Below are positions 52,891 to 62,023 of a stretch of DNA of 64,000 bases, in pieces. The stretch spans positions 3,348,001-3,412,000 of the forward strand of contig NZ_CP074404.1 in NCBI RefSeq assembly GCF_018388465.1. Direction: 5' to 3'. Positions within the stretch are counted from its first letter, which is position 1. Every line of letters starts with the position of its first letter. Made by a program: the position numbers and the translations under genes. This DNA is from Cellulomonas fengjieae. Lineage in GTDB: Bacteria > Actinomycetota > Actinomycetes > Actinomycetales > Cellulomonadaceae. The notes under the pieces are model-generated. The model was not told the origin of the DNA, searched no databases, and saw nothing but the letters and a program-made list of their open reading frames with translations.

Positions 52891-54461
52891 GCACACCGGC
52901 CGACGACGCGACACCCGAGGCGACACCGGTGAGCGACGTGCCGTGGGAGCGGCTCGACGCGCGGATCGTGCTGGCGGCGTTCCTCAGCGGTCTGGTCCGG
53001 CTCGCCCCCGCCGCGATCGCGTGGTGGCTCTTCGACCAGGACGACGTCGCCGCGCGGGTGACCGTGGCCGCCCTCGCGGCCGTCGCGCTGGTCCACCCCG
53101 CCAACGAGGCGCTGAAGTTCCTCAAGATCCGGTACCGGATCACGCCGAGCGAGCTGCAGGTGCGCAAGGGCCTGCTCGTGCGGAGCGCGCACACCGTGCC
53201 CCTGCACCGGATCCGGACCGTCGACATCACGGCCCCCCTCCTGCACCGGCTCCTCGGCCTGGCCGTCCTGACCGTCGGCACCGGCAGCAACCGGATGACG
53301 GACACCAGCACGGGGGTGTCGCTGGGCGGGCTCCGGGAACCCGTCGCCGCGTCGTTGCGCTCGCGCCTCCTGCGGGAGACGCGGGTCCCCACCGACGACC
53401 CCGAACCCTCGGCGGCCGACGACACCGCGCCGGCGGACGACACGGTCGCCGGCCTGCGCTGGGGGTGGATCGTCTACGCGATGTCGGGGCTGTGGCTCGT
53501 GCTCGGCTCCGTGTCGGTCGGCGGGACGCTGTTCGGCATGGCGTCGCTGGTCGGGCGTGCGGACTGGCTCACCGGTGGGGTGGCCGCGGCGTGGGTGGCC
53601 CTCGGGACGTTCGCCGCCGCCGTCGCCCTGGTGGTGTTCCTGCTGGTGGGCGCGCTCGCGGGGGCCGTGACGTTCGTGACCGGCTGGTGGGGCTACCGGC
53701 TCGTGCGCGAGCCGGGTGGCACGTTCGTGGCGACGCGCGGGCTGCTCACCACGCGCTCGTTCACCGCCGACCCGGCGCGGATGCGCGGCGTCACGCTCAC
53801 GAGCTCCCCGATCGTCCGCCTGCTCGGCGGCGCGCTGGCCCGCCCGGTGATGACGGGCGTCAGCCTGAGCCAGGAGATGCGCGAGGCCGCCGCGCTGCTG
53901 CCCACGACGACGCGCGAGGAGGCCGTCCGCCTCGCCGACACGCTGCTCGGCGCTCCCGTCCTGCAGCCGCTCGAGGACGGCGCCGTCCGGCTCGTCACCC
54001 ACCCGCCGGCCGCTCGTCGGCGGGCGGTGGCCCGCTGGCTGATCGCCGACGCCGTCGTCGCGGGCCTGCTCGCGCTCGGCGTCACGCTCGGCGGCTGGTC
54101 CGGGTGGCTGCTCGCGGTGCCCGTCGCGCTGCTGCCGCTGTGCGTGCTCGCCGGACGCGCGGCGTACCGCGCGCTGGGGCACGCCCTGGTCGACGACCGC
54201 CTCTACCTGCAACGCGGGGTCGTGCTCCGCCGCACGGATGCGCTCGAGGTCCGCGGGATCTCCGGGGCGACCGTCACCCAGAGCCCGGTGCAGCGCTGGC
54301 TCGGGCTCGCCCACCTGGTCGCGACGACGGCCGCCGGGGAGCAGGCCTACCGCGCGGTCGACGTGGCGGTCGGCGACGCCACCGCGCTCGCCGCGGCGCT
54401 CACCGCCGAGCCGGGCATCGCGTCGCCGGCACCGGCCGACGCCCGGGCGCTGGGTGTCTGA
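52887..54461 (+). CDS. Bacterial PH-domain membrane protein (YdbT-like)
   Basis: A 524-residue protein with several membrane helices and three bPH2-type domains: about 75-160 (starting RYRITPSELQVRKG, VPLHRIRTVDITAPLLHRLLG), 265-340 (MRGVTLTSSPIVRLLGG) and 405-500 (LEVRGISGATVTQSPVQRWLGL). The GTG start lies in a 4-nt overlap with the shorter partner. Function is unknown; homologues affect antibiotic tolerance in Bacillus. Confidence 0.87.
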   Translation: MSTPADDATPEATPVSDVPWERLDARIVLAAFLSGLVRLAPAAIAWWLFDQDDVAARVTVAALAAVALVHPANEALKFLKIRYRITPSELQVRKGLLVRSAHTVPLHRIRTVDITAPLLHRLLGLAVLTVGTGSNRMTDTSTGVSLGGLREPVAASLRSRLLRETRVPTDDPEPSAADDTAPADDTVAGLRWGWIVYAMSGLWLVLGSVSVGGTLFGMASLVGRADWLTGGVAAAWVALGTFAAAVALVVFLLVGALAGAVTFVTGWWGYRLVREPGGTFVATRGLLTTRSFTADPARMRGVTLTSSPIVRLLGGALARPVMTGVSLSQEMREAAALLPTTTREEAVRLADTLLGAPVLQPLEDGAVRLVTHPPAARRRAVARWLIADAVVAGLLALGVTLGGWSGWLLAVPVALLPLCVLAGRAAYRALGHALVDDRLYLQRGVVLRRTDALEVRGISGATVTQSPVQRWLGLAHLVATTAAGEQAYRAVDVAVGDATALAAALTAEPGIASPAPADARALGV

Positions 54462-54474
54462 CTACGCTCGCGGG

Positions 54475-54885
54475 ATGGACGGTGCCGACCTCCACCCCGT
54501 CGGCTGGGTGCGCAGCCCGGTCGCCGACCGCGCCGACGCGGTCCGCCAGGGGGACGAGGGCGCGCCCGACGTCGTGATCGACCTGGTCCCCGCGGTCGCC
54601 GCAGCCGCGGCCGACCTGCGCGCGGGCGACGAGCTCCTGCTGCTCACCTGGCTGCACCTCGCCGACCGCACGACGCTCGCCGTGCACCCGCGCGGCGACG
54701 TGACCCGGCCGTCGACCGGCGTGTTCGCGACGCGCTCCCCCGACCGGCCGAACCCGATCGGCCTGCACCGGGTCCGCGTCCTCGACGTCGACGGGCTGCA
54801 CGTGCACGTGTCGGGCTGCGAAGCGGTCGACGGGACACCGGTGGTCGACATCAAGCCCGTGCTGGGGTCCGTCGAGGACCGGTGA
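54475..54885 (+). CDS. trmO: tRNA N6-threonylcarbamoyladenosine methyltransferase TrmO
   Basis: A 136-residue enzyme, all-beta SPOUT-unrelated fold, that methylates t6A37 in tRNA-Thr. The signature FATRSPDRPNPIGLHRVRV is the TsaA/TrmO core, and the C-terminal VDIKPVLGSVE follows the family. Short compared with E. coli TrmO, as in many actinobacteria. TACGCT at 54463-54468 lies 6 nt before the ATG, suggesting a leaderless start. Immediately before tRNA-Ser. Confidence 0.9.
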   Translation: MDGADLHPVGWVRSPVADRADAVRQGDEGAPDVVIDLVPAVAAAAADLRAGDELLLLTWLHLADRTTLAVHPRGDVTRPSTGVFATRSPDRPNPIGLHRVRVLDVDGLHVHVSGCEAVDGTPVVDIKPVLGSVEDR

Positions 54886-54928
54886 GCCCCGCGGTCGGGG
54901 GCGATTCGGCCCGGCCGCCGCGGTCGGG

Positions 54929-54934
54929 TATCCT
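54929..54934 (+). promoter_or_regulatory. -10 element of the tRNA-Ser promoter
   Basis: TATCCT, 10 nt before the first base of the tRNA and identical to the one upstream of tRNA-Pro. A -35 is not clear. Confidence 0.5.
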
Positions 54935-54944
54935 CTGTCGGCCG

Positions 54945-55029
54945 GGAGGATTCGCCTAGTGGCCTATGGCGCACGCTTGGAAAGCGTGTTGGGTGAAAGC
55001 CCTCGGGGGTTCGAATCCCCCATCCTCCG
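54945..55029 (+). tRNA. tRNA-Ser (anticodon GGA)
   Basis: Acceptor GGAGGAT pairs with ATCCTCC; anticodon stem CACGC/GCGTG around TTGGAAA with anticodon GGA; a long variable arm (TTGGGTGAAAGCCCTC) of class II tRNAs; T arm GGGGG-TTCGAAT-CCCCC. Discriminator G. The 3' CCA is not encoded. Confidence 0.96.
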
Positions 55030-55035
55030 CGCACC

Positions 55036-55076
55036 GAAGGGCCCGTCACCGCAGCGATGTGGGTGACGGGCCCTTC
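55036..55076. terminator. Terminator after tRNA-Ser
   Basis: A perfect 15-bp stem, GAAGGGCCCGTCACC and GGTGACGGGCCCTTC, around an 11-nt loop, followed by GTCGTCG. Between the tRNA and a convergent lipoprotein gene; can serve both strands. Confidence 0.8.
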
Positions 55077-55115
55077 GTCGTCGCAGCATCCTTCGCACGA
55101 CGAAGTCAGCACCCG

Positions 55116-56435
55116 CTAGGCGGCGTTCCAGCCGCTGACGAACGCGGCCAGGGTGTCGGCCTCCTCGGCCGACGGGTCGCCGAACGGGTCGAGCGCCGCC
55201 GCGGTCAGACCCGCGGTGGCGACGAACCGGAAGCCGATGCCGGACCCGGGGCGCACCTCGATCACGGTGCCGGCCGGGGTGCTCGCCAGTGCGCGGGCGA
55301 GGTCGCCGACCTGCGCGTCGGTGAGGTCCTGCGTGCGCACGTCGAGCGCGTTCGCGTCGAGGTCCACGGCCGTGAGCAGAGCGGCCCACGCCGGTGCGGA
55401 CAGCGCGTCGAGGACGGGTCGGTAGGCGGTCAACGGCTCGGCGCTGGACGAGATGCTGAACTGCTCGTCGGCCGTCTCGATCCGCAGGATCACCCCGTCG
55501 TACAGCGGGCCGTCGCCGACGGCGGCGAACATCGCCCACGCCGTCGCGAGGTCGGGCACGGTGACCCTGGCCAGCTCCGGGGAGAGCACCGCACCGAGCA
55601 CCGGCCCCGCGGCCGACAGCTCGGCCACCAGGGCGTCGGCGGCGGTGTAGTCGCCGGTGCCGGTCTTGGTGACCACCCCGAACTGCACGCTCACGGAGAT
55701 GCCGGGCGCGGCCTGCTGGGCGAGCGCCAGGACGGCGGGCGTCTCGGCGACGTCCACGCGCAGGTCCAGGCCGGTGTCGGTCAGATGCGCCTCGGTGACG
55801 GGGTACGCGGCGAGCACCGCCTCGTACGCCGCGCGCGCTGCGGCCGCTCCCGTGCTGCGGTCCGCGGTGATCGAGAAGGCCCCGTCGACGTCCCGCACTG
55901 CCAGCACGTCCCCGGCGCGCAGCCCCTTCGCGGAGAGCCTGGTGCGCAGCCCGTCGAAGTCGGCGAGGACGTCCGGGCTCGTGACCATGACGTCGGCGTC
56001 GTCCGCGCGGGAGGCCTCGCCCACATAGAGCTCCGTCGCCGCGGTGCTGCGGTCGACGTCGTGGGCGAGCGTGATCATCGCGCGGTTGGCGGCGGCGGCG
56101 TCCGGGAACACGGGGAAGCGGGTGGTGAAGTCACCCCGGGTGTATCCGATCGAGAAGGTCGCGGCGGCACGGGACTCGAAGCTCGTGGCGCGGCGCGCGA
56201 CCTCGACCATCTGCTCGATCGTCGCATCGGGATCGACGACGACACCGGCCCAGAGGGTGCCCACCCACGGGAGGTCGTTGTTGGACCGCATGTCGAAGCC
56301 CTCGACGTGCTCCGTGCCGGCCATCCACTCCTCGAACTGGTCGCCGGCCTCGGAGCCCGCATCGACCGACCCGCAGGCGGTCACACCGGTCAAGCCGATG
56401 AGGAGAGCGAGGACGAGGCCGGCACGGCGGATCAC
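55116..56435 (-). CDS. Lipoprotein, function unknown
   Basis: A 439-residue lipoprotein. The signal peptide ends VTAC with lipidated Cys21. The mature part is alanine- and aspartate-rich with many short beta-alpha units (TFSIGYTRGDFTTRF and others) and no recognised domain. Two parts look similar (about 45-230 and 250-430), so the protein may consist of a duplicated fold. No neighbour on the same strand suggests a partner. Confidence 0.78.
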   Translation of the reverse strand: MIRRAGLVLALLIGLTGVTACGSVDAGSEAGDQFEEWMAGTEHVEGFDMRSNNDLPWVGTLWAGVVVDPDATIEQMVEVARRATSFESRAAATFSIGYTRGDFTTRFPVFPDAAAANRAMITLAHDVDRSTAATELYVGEASRADDADVMVTSPDVLADFDGLRTRLSAKGLRAGDVLAVRDVDGAFSITADRSTGAAAARAAYEAVLAAYPVTEAHLTDTGLDLRVDVAETPAVLALAQQAAPGISVSVQFGVVTKTGTGDYTAADALVAELSAAGPVLGAVLSPELARVTVPDLATAWAMFAAVGDGPLYDGVILRIETADEQFSISSSAEPLTAYRPVLDALSAPAWAALLTAVDLDANALDVRTQDLTDAQVGDLARALASTPAGTVIEVRPGSGIGFRFVATAGLTAAALDPFGDPSAEEADTLAAFVSGWNAA

Positions 56436-56650
56436 GGTGTTCCTCCACGGATCGGATCGGATCGGCGCAGGGACCTACCGCTGCGCCAGGGTGAACCTAC
56501 GCCGACCGCACGTGTGCACCCGCAGGCGCGCGCAACGCGTCCCGCCGAATCGGCACCACGCGGCTACGGTGTGCCGCTCCCCCCACTTTGCGCCTGTGAC
56601 GTGCGTGTTCGCTGCGCGCGAGCCGTTGCACCCCCCGACCGAGGAGTCCC

Positions 56651-57418
56651 GTGGCACCCGAGCCTCGCGCACGTCCAGGCGGTTCCGCCCAGCCTGCGAT
56701 CAGGCGGCTGCCGACGTCCCGGCTGATCCTGCGACCGTTCGGCTACCTCGCCGTGGGCATGATCTGGACCGTGCTCTGGCTCGTCATCCTGGCGCTCGCC
56801 GCGGCGCTGCCCGTCGCCCTCTCCGATCGTCGTCCGGTCGGGCTGGCGGACTCGCCCCTGTCCGCCGCCGAGGGCATCGTGAACCTGACGGAGAACCCGT
56901 TGCAGCTGGTCGCCGTCGTGGTCCTGCTGGGTCCGGTGCTGGCGGCCATCTTCGGCTGGGTCGTCGCGATGCTCCCGTTGACCTCGTGGCCGCTCGCCGC
57001 GCTGGCGTTCGTGTACGTCGCCCGGTCGCTGCACCCGAGCTACGCAGGCGAGCCGCTGTCGGGCACCTCCACGACCGACGACGCGATCGGTCCGCCCACG
57101 GTGTCGCAGACCGCCCTGTCGCTGCTGCCCATCCGTCGCAGCCGGCTGACCGACGCACTGACGAAGGCCTACGCCATGGGGTGGAAGCCCTCCTTCGCGA
57201 TGATCCTGTCGTGCTTCTGGCTCGGGCTCGGCTACCTCGTCGCGGTCGTGGCGTTCACCTGGCCCGTGACGAACGTCGTGGGCATCGTGGCATTCTCGGT
57301 GGTCGGCCTCGGCCTGGCGGGGTACACCGTCCACCGGCTCGTCGCTCTCTCGCGCACGGTCCCGGACCTGCCGGCACCGAGGCGCGCGAGCTCAGGACGG
57401 CGTCGGCCCAGGTCGTAG
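56651..57418 (+). CDS. Membrane protein, function unknown
   Basis: A 255-residue protein with five to six helices, starting with a basic tail and a first helix around 33-55 (GYLAVGMIWTVLWLVILALA). It ends in a basic tail rich in arginine and proline. No domain is recognised. GAGGAG lies before the GTG. Preceded by a 215-bp divergent region from the lipoprotein gene. Confidence 0.72.
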   Translation: MAPEPRARPGGSAQPAIRRLPTSRLILRPFGYLAVGMIWTVLWLVILALAAALPVALSDRRPVGLADSPLSAAEGIVNLTENPLQLVAVVVLLGPVLAAIFGWVVAMLPLTSWPLAALAFVYVARSLHPSYAGEPLSGTSTTDDAIGPPTVSQTALSLLPIRRSRLTDALTKAYAMGWKPSFAMILSCFWLGLGYLVAVVAFTWPVTNVVGIVAFSVVGLGLAGYTVHRLVALSRTVPDLPAPRRASSGRRRPRS

Positions 57419-57487
57419 CCCGATCGGCCGGCCGGGCCCGAGCCCGAGGCGCGGGAGCGCCGTCCGAGCGACGTACGCTCCCTTGTC

Positions 57488-57925
57488 GTGGCCACGTTCT
57501 CCTCCCTCTCGACCCGTCACCTCCTCCAAGCGATCGAGGACTACGACTCCCGCGGCCGTGACGCGTTCCTCGACATCTACGGCTTCGCGCCGTCCCCGGA
57601 CTACACGCTCGTCCACGAGGGCCGCAGCTACGACCTGCGGGCCGTCGTCGGCGTCGCCCACCGCTTCGCCACCGGTCGGCTCGCGCCGGCCGAGGAGTTC
57701 AGCGACGGCATGGACGGCGTGGCCGCGCTGGTGCGCAGGCGGGGCTTCGAGGTGTCCGTGCCGGCGGCCGCGGTCCGTGCGGCACCGGTGCGTGCACCGC
57801 GCGCTCCCCGGGCACCCCGCACCCCGGTCGCACGCAAGCCGGTGGTCCGTGAGGCGCCGTCGGCGATCTGCCCGACCTGCTCCATGACGCTCCCGGCCAC
57901 GGGTGTCTGCGACGACTGCGGCTGA
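57488..57925 (+). CDS. Small protein with McrA-type head domain and C-terminal zinc ribbon
   Basis: A 145-residue protein. The N-terminal 88 residues (AIEDYDSRGRDAFLDIYGF, then GRSYDLRAVVGVAHRFATG, and the helical DGMDGVAALVRRRGFEV) match the head domain that stands at the start of ScoMcrA-type modification-dependent endonucleases. A proline/arginine linker leads to CPTC and CDDC (Cys128, 131, 141, 144), a zinc ribbon. There is no SRA or HNH domain. It may read modified DNA or bind a partner. TACGCT at 57474-57479 lies 8 nt before the GTG (leaderless). Confidence 0.7.
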   Translation: MATFSSLSTRHLLQAIEDYDSRGRDAFLDIYGFAPSPDYTLVHEGRSYDLRAVVGVAHRFATGRLAPAEEFSDGMDGVAALVRRRGFEVSVPAAAVRAAPVRAPRAPRAPRTPVARKPVVREAPSAICPTCSMTLPATGVCDDCG

Positions 57926-57927
57926 CC

Positions 57928-59148
57928 TCAGCCGGTCGGGTCGCGCTGCAGCCACGCCAACGCACCGCGCGCCGCGACCACGCCGGTGCTGAACGACGCC
58001 TGCAGCAGGTAACCCCCCGTGGGCGCCTCCCAGTCGAGCATCTCGCCCGCGACGAACGTGCCGGGCAGCCGGCGCAGCATGAGCGCATCGTCGACCTCGG
58101 ACCACGCGATGCCGCCGGCGGTCGAGATCGCCCGCTCGAGGGGCATCGTGCCGGTCGCCACCACCGGCACGGCCTTGACCAGCCGCGCGGTCTGCGTCGG
58201 GTCGGTCGGCAGCGCGCCCGACTCGCGCAGCAGCCCGATCCCGACCGGGTCCAGGCCCAGCGAGCGGCGCAGCCAGTTCGACGCCGAGTCCTTGGGACGG
58301 CGTCGCTCCAACCGCTCGGCGAGCTGGTCCACGGTCAGCGTCGGACGCAGGTCGACCTCGAGGACGCACCGGCCGTCGGCGTCGAGCCCGTCGCGGATCG
58401 CGGCGCCGATCGCGTAGACCGGTCCGCCCTCGATGCCCGTCCGCGTCACCATCGCGTCGCCGTGCGACGTGGCGCCGGGACGCCCGCGGACGCTCAGCCC
58501 GACATTCTTCAGGGGCGTCCCCTCGAACCGGTCCGCGAACACCCCGCTCCAGCGGACGCGCACCCCCACGTTCGCCGGGCGCAAGGGCGTGACCGCCACA
58601 CCACGGTCGGTGAACGGGTCGACCCAGCCGCCGTCGGACCCGAGCCGGGGCCACGACGCCCCGCCGAGCGTGAAGACGACCACATCACCGGTCACCTCCA
58701 TCGGTCCCCCGTCGGCGCGGGCCAGCGCCAGGCCCGCGTCCGTCCAGCCGGTCCACCGCGTCCTGCGCTCGATCCGCACGCCGAGGTCCGCCAGTCGGGC
58801 CAGCCACGCCCGGACCAGCGGCGTCGCCCGGAACGAGCGCGGGAACACCCGACCGCTGGACCCGACGAACGTCGGCTCGCCCAGGCTCGCGCACCAGTCG
58901 CGCAGCTCCTGCGGCCCGAAGACGTCGAGCATCGGCGCCAGCACGTCCGCCGAGCGGCCGTACCGCGCCAGGAAGGCCGCGCGGTCCTCGGTGTGCGTGA
59001 GGTTGAGCCCGCCGTGACCCGCCAGGAGGAACTTGCGACCGACCGACGGCATGCGGTCGTAGACGGTCACCGCGACCCCGGCCCGGGCCATCTCCTCGGC
59101 GGCGATCAGCCCCGCGGGACCGCCCCCGATGACGACGGCAGAGCTCAC
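57928..59148 (-). CDS. HI0933/BaiN-type FAD-dependent oxidoreductase (TIGR03862 family)
   Basis: A 406-residue flavoprotein. Dinucleotide-binding GGGPAGLIAAEEMARAG near the N-terminus, then FLLAGHGGLNLTHTED, the Rossmann insert, and a C-terminal FAD motif around GTFVAGEMLDWEAPTGGYLLQASF. The TIGR03862 subgroup is narrower than BaiN; the substrate is unknown. The GTG overlaps the DUF2314-like gene's stop in GTGA. It is convergent with the McrA-head gene after 2 bp. Confidence 0.88.
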   Translation of the reverse strand: MSSAVVIGGGPAGLIAAEEMARAGVAVTVYDRMPSVGRKFLLAGHGGLNLTHTEDRAAFLARYGRSADVLAPMLDVFGPQELRDWCASLGEPTFVGSSGRVFPRSFRATPLVRAWLARLADLGVRIERRTRWTGWTDAGLALARADGGPMEVTGDVVVFTLGGASWPRLGSDGGWVDPFTDRGVAVTPLRPANVGVRVRWSGVFADRFEGTPLKNVGLSVRGRPGATSHGDAMVTRTGIEGGPVYAIGAAIRDGLDADGRCVLEVDLRPTLTVDQLAERLERRRPKDSASNWLRRSLGLDPVGIGLLRESGALPTDPTQTARLVKAVPVVATGTMPLERAISTAGGIAWSEVDDALMLRRLPGTFVAGEMLDWEAPTGGYLLQASFSTGVVAARGALAWLQRDPTG

Positions 59149-59465
59149 GAGGGGGGCACCGCAGGGGTGATCGCCACGACGTGCCGCCGCTCGAACCGCA
59201 CCGTGTCGCCGGCGCGCAGCCCTCGTAGCTCGACCGGGTCGCTGCTCAGGACGCCCTCGAGCTCCGGGTCCCCGACCTGCGTCACGCGGACCCAGAGGCG
59301 CTCCTCCAGCCCGTCGCGCGGCACGACGACCAGCTTCGCCCGGTCGCCCACCGCCAGGGCGGCGGTCGCCGCATCGCTCGGTACCCGGAACGTGTCGGGC
59401 GCCGCGGCGTGCCGCGCACCGGCGTCGGCCAGGCTCCACGGGGTCGTGCGTCGGAACAGGTTCAC
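59145..59465 (-). CDS. DUF2314-like small protein
   Basis: A 106-residue soluble protein with beta-strands such as GDRAKLVVVPRDG and RLWVRVTQVGDPELEGVLSSDP, the pattern seen in DUF2314. N-terminal 25 residues look disordered. TAGGCT (minus strand, 59473-59478) lies 7 nt before the GTG, so the message is likely leaderless. It overlaps the flavoprotein gene by 4 nt and may be co-translated. Confidence 0.7.
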   Translation of the reverse strand: MNLFRRTTPWSLADAGARHAAAPDTFRVPSDAATAALAVGDRAKLVVVPRDGLEERLWVRVTQVGDPELEGVLSSDPVELRGLRAGDTVRFERRHVVAITPAVPPS

Positions 59466-59494
59466 GCCCAGGAGCCTAGGACGGCGTCACGCCC

Positions 59495-61012
59495 TCAGCC
59501 CGCGAGCGCCCGGACGGTCTCGATGGTGTCCGCCTCGGCCGCCGACTTGTCGTCCCGGTAGCGCACGACCCGCGCGAACCGCAGCGCGAGCCCGCCGGGG
59601 TACCGCGTCGAGCGCTGCAGCCCGTCGAACGCGATCTCGACCACCTGCTCGGGACGGACCGTCACCACCCAGCCGTCGTCGTCGGTCATCAGCTCGGTGA
59701 ACCGCTCGGTCTGCCAGGCCAGCATCTGGTCGGTCATGCCCTTGAACGTCTTGCCGAGCATGACGAACCCGTCGCCGTCCCGGGCGCCCAGGTGGATGTT
59801 GGACAGCAGCCCCTGGCGGCGGCCCGAGCCGCGCTCGACGGCGAGCACCACGAGGTCGAGGGTGTTGCGCGGCTTGACCTTGACCCACGCGGCACCGCGT
59901 CGCCCCGCCTCGTAGGGGGCGTCGGCCGCCTTCATGACGATGCCCTCCTGCCCGGCGCCGACGACGGTGGCGAAGTAGTCGCGCGCGGCGGCGACGTCGG
60001 CGGTGACCAGCCGGTGCACCACCGATGTGGTCGCGACGGAGTCGAGCGCGTCGAGCCGCTCGCGCAGCGGGGCGTCGAGCAGGTCCACGCCGTCGACGTG
60101 CAAGCAGTCGAAGAAGAAGGGGGTCAGCGTGGTGACGGCCGCCAGCTCGGCGTCCCGGGTGGCCGAGCGCGCGGCGGTCTCCTGGAACGGACGCGGGCGT
60201 CCGTCGGGACCGACGGCGAGTGCCTCACCGTCGAGCACCAGTGCCGACGCGGGCATCGCCCGGACGACCGCGACGATCTCCGGCACCCGGTCGGTGATGT
60301 CGTCGAGGCTGCGGGTGAACACCCGCACGTCGGAACCCTGGCGATGCACCTGGACGCGGATGCCGTCGAGCTTCGAGTCGACGACCACCGGGCCGGGACC
60401 GAGGGCCGCCCAGGCGCCGTCGACGTCGGGGGCGGACTGCGCCAGCATGGGTCGGACCGGTCGGCCCACCACGAGCGTGAACGCCGCGAGGGCCCCGGCG
60501 GGATCGTCCGAGGTCAGCGCGGCGACCGCGACCGGCTCGGTGTCGCCGGCCAGCATCGCCGCGCGACGGACCACGTCCGGCGCCACTCCTGCGGCCTCTG
60601 CCACGGCGTCCAGCAGCAACGCGTCCAGCGACCCCTGCCGCAGCTCGCCGGTGACGAGCCCTGCCAGGAGGCGCTGCTCGTCCCCGGTGGCCGCCCCGAA
60701 CAGGTCCGCGGCGATCGCGTTGCGGCGCAGGACGGAGCCCGGACCCTCCAGGTGGGACATCTCCTCGAAGGCGGCGTCGACGCCGGCCACGGTGAGCGTG
60801 GGCTCGACGGCCGGGCCCGGCAGCGTCGTCAGGGAGCGCCATCCCAGCCCGGTGCGCCGCTGCCGCAGCTGTCCGCCGAGGTAGCGGGACACGATCCCGA
60901 CGTCCTGCGGCGGGGTCCGCCGCAGCAGGTCGACCAGCAGCGCGCGCTTGGCGAGGCGGGAGCGTGTGGTCGCCAACGCGGACGACGTCGTCGCGAGGTC
61001 AGCCAGCAGCAT
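59495..61012 (-). CDS. ATP-dependent DNA ligase
   Basis: A 505-residue ligase. The N-terminal domain (about 1-190) is the DNA-binding type; the adenylation motif is DSKLDGIRVQVH with catalytic Lys214, followed by motifs FTRSLDDIT (III), FFFDCLH (IIIa), EGIVMKAADAPYEAGRRG (IV) and WVKVKPRN (V), and an OB domain. It resembles LigB/LigC of mycobacteria. An NAD-dependent LigA is not in this window. Likely repair role. Start chosen by GAGG upstream. Confidence 0.92.
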   Translation of the reverse strand: MLLADLATTSSALATTRSRLAKRALLVDLLRRTPPQDVGIVSRYLGGQLRQRRTGLGWRSLTTLPGPAVEPTLTVAGVDAAFEEMSHLEGPGSVLRRNAIAADLFGAATGDEQRLLAGLVTGELRQGSLDALLLDAVAEAAGVAPDVVRRAAMLAGDTEPVAVAALTSDDPAGALAAFTLVVGRPVRPMLAQSAPDVDGAWAALGPGPVVVDSKLDGIRVQVHRQGSDVRVFTRSLDDITDRVPEIVAVVRAMPASALVLDGEALAVGPDGRPRPFQETAARSATRDAELAAVTTLTPFFFDCLHVDGVDLLDAPLRERLDALDSVATTSVVHRLVTADVAAARDYFATVVGAGQEGIVMKAADAPYEAGRRGAAWVKVKPRNTLDLVVLAVERGSGRRQGLLSNIHLGARDGDGFVMLGKTFKGMTDQMLAWQTERFTELMTDDDGWVVTVRPEQVVEIAFDGLQRSTRYPGGLALRFARVVRYRDDKSAAEADTIETVRALAG

Positions 61013-61048
61013 CCCTGCATCCTCGCGCCCGGAACCCACATCCGCCGG

Positions 61049-61453
61049 TCAGGGGCGGATGCTGCCGTCCACGTAGAGCCAGCGACCGTCCTCGCGCACG
61101 AACCGGCTGGTCTCGTGCAGGCGGCCGGGCCGGCCGTCGCCCGTGCCGTCGTCGACCCGGTAGTGCGCGACGAACTCCACCGTGCCGGCGTCGTCCCACG
61201 GACCGCCGGCATCGGTGCCCAGCACGTCCAGCCGGCGCCAGACCGTCGCCTCGTCGAGCTCCAGGACGTCCGGGCGCGTGCTCGGGTGCCAGGTGGCCAG
61301 CAGGTAGTGGCCGGCCCCCGTCGCGAAGGCGGTGTACCGCGAGCGCATGAGCGCCTCGGCCGTGGGAGCTCGTCGGCCGTCCGTCAGGTAGCGGCCGCAG
61401 CACTCGCCGTAGGTCTCCCCCGTGCCGCACGGGCAACGGTCATCGAGCTCCAC
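61049..61453 (-). CDS. SEC-C motif protein of the YchJ/UPF0225 family
   Basis: A 134-residue protein with a zinc-binding SEC-C motif near its start, CPCGTGETYGECCGRYL, followed by an NTF2-like alpha/beta domain (AEALMRSRYTAFATG onward). The GTG at 61453 is chosen as GGGAGG lies upstream; a frame from 61510 adds 19 residues with a second cysteine pair, but its start codon context is poor. Function unknown, possibly a protein-binding role. Confidence 0.82.
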   Translation of the reverse strand: MELDDRCPCGTGETYGECCGRYLTDGRRAPTAEALMRSRYTAFATGAGHYLLATWHPSTRPDVLELDEATVWRRLDVLGTDAGGPWDDAGTVEFVAHYRVDDGTGDGRPGRLHETSRFVREDGRWLYVDGSIRP

Positions 61454-61696
61454 GATCCCGCCTCCCAGGCCCGCGACGGGGCAGTGTGAGCAGACCGATC
61501 CGCGTTCCACTTACCGGTTCAGCCCATAGTGCCGTACGGTTGTCCCAGTAGTCGCAGTGAATCGCTTGTCATGACGGCCGAGGAGACTTGGCAGGACGTT
61601 CTCGAGGACCACCTCGGAGACGGACGACGAACACCGTGAATACCGGTCCCGGTCACCCGGGAGTTGTCCATACCGCACGTGAGAGAAGAGAACACC

Positions 61697-61900
61697 ATGC
61701 CTGTTGGCACCGTTAAGTGGTTCAACGCTGAGAAGGGCTTCGGCTTCATCGCCCCCGAGGACGGCGGACCCGACGTCTTCGCGCACTACTCCGCGATCAC
61801 GACGAGCGGCTACCGCACGCTCGAGGAGAACCAGAAGGTTCAGTTCGAGGTCACGCAGGGCCCGAAGGGCCCGCAGGCGTCGAACATCACGCCCCTCTGA
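61697..61900 (+). CDS. cspA: Cold-shock protein, CspA type
   Basis: A 67-residue single OB-fold protein. RNP1 is KGFGFI and RNP2 is VFAHY; it starts [14 protein letters not shown]. Cold-shock proteins bind RNA and single-stranded DNA and melt RNA structure. The 197-nt stretch between the SEC-C start and this gene is probably a long leader, as usual for csp genes, with GAGAGAAGAG before the ATG. The longer frame adds 11 residues with no support. Confidence 0.95.
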   Translation: MPVGTVKWFNAEKGFGFIAPEDGGPDVFAHYSAITTSGYRTLEENQKVQFEVTQGPKGPQASNITPL

Positions 61901-61919
61901 GCTTCATAGCTCTCAGCAC

Positions 61920-61947
61920 AAGACCCCGGCCGATCGGCCGGGGTCTT
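61920..61947. terminator. Terminator after the cold-shock gene
   Basis: AAGACCCCGGCCGA and TCGGCCGGGGTCTT make a perfect 28-bp palindrome. It lies 20 nt after the csp stop and is followed by GTCGCATC. Confidence 0.9.
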
Positions 61948-62023
61948 GTCGCATCATCAGCGGGGCGCTCGACGATGGTGTGTACTTGCCCGACCATGCG
62001 CCACTCGACGACTGGACGGATCT

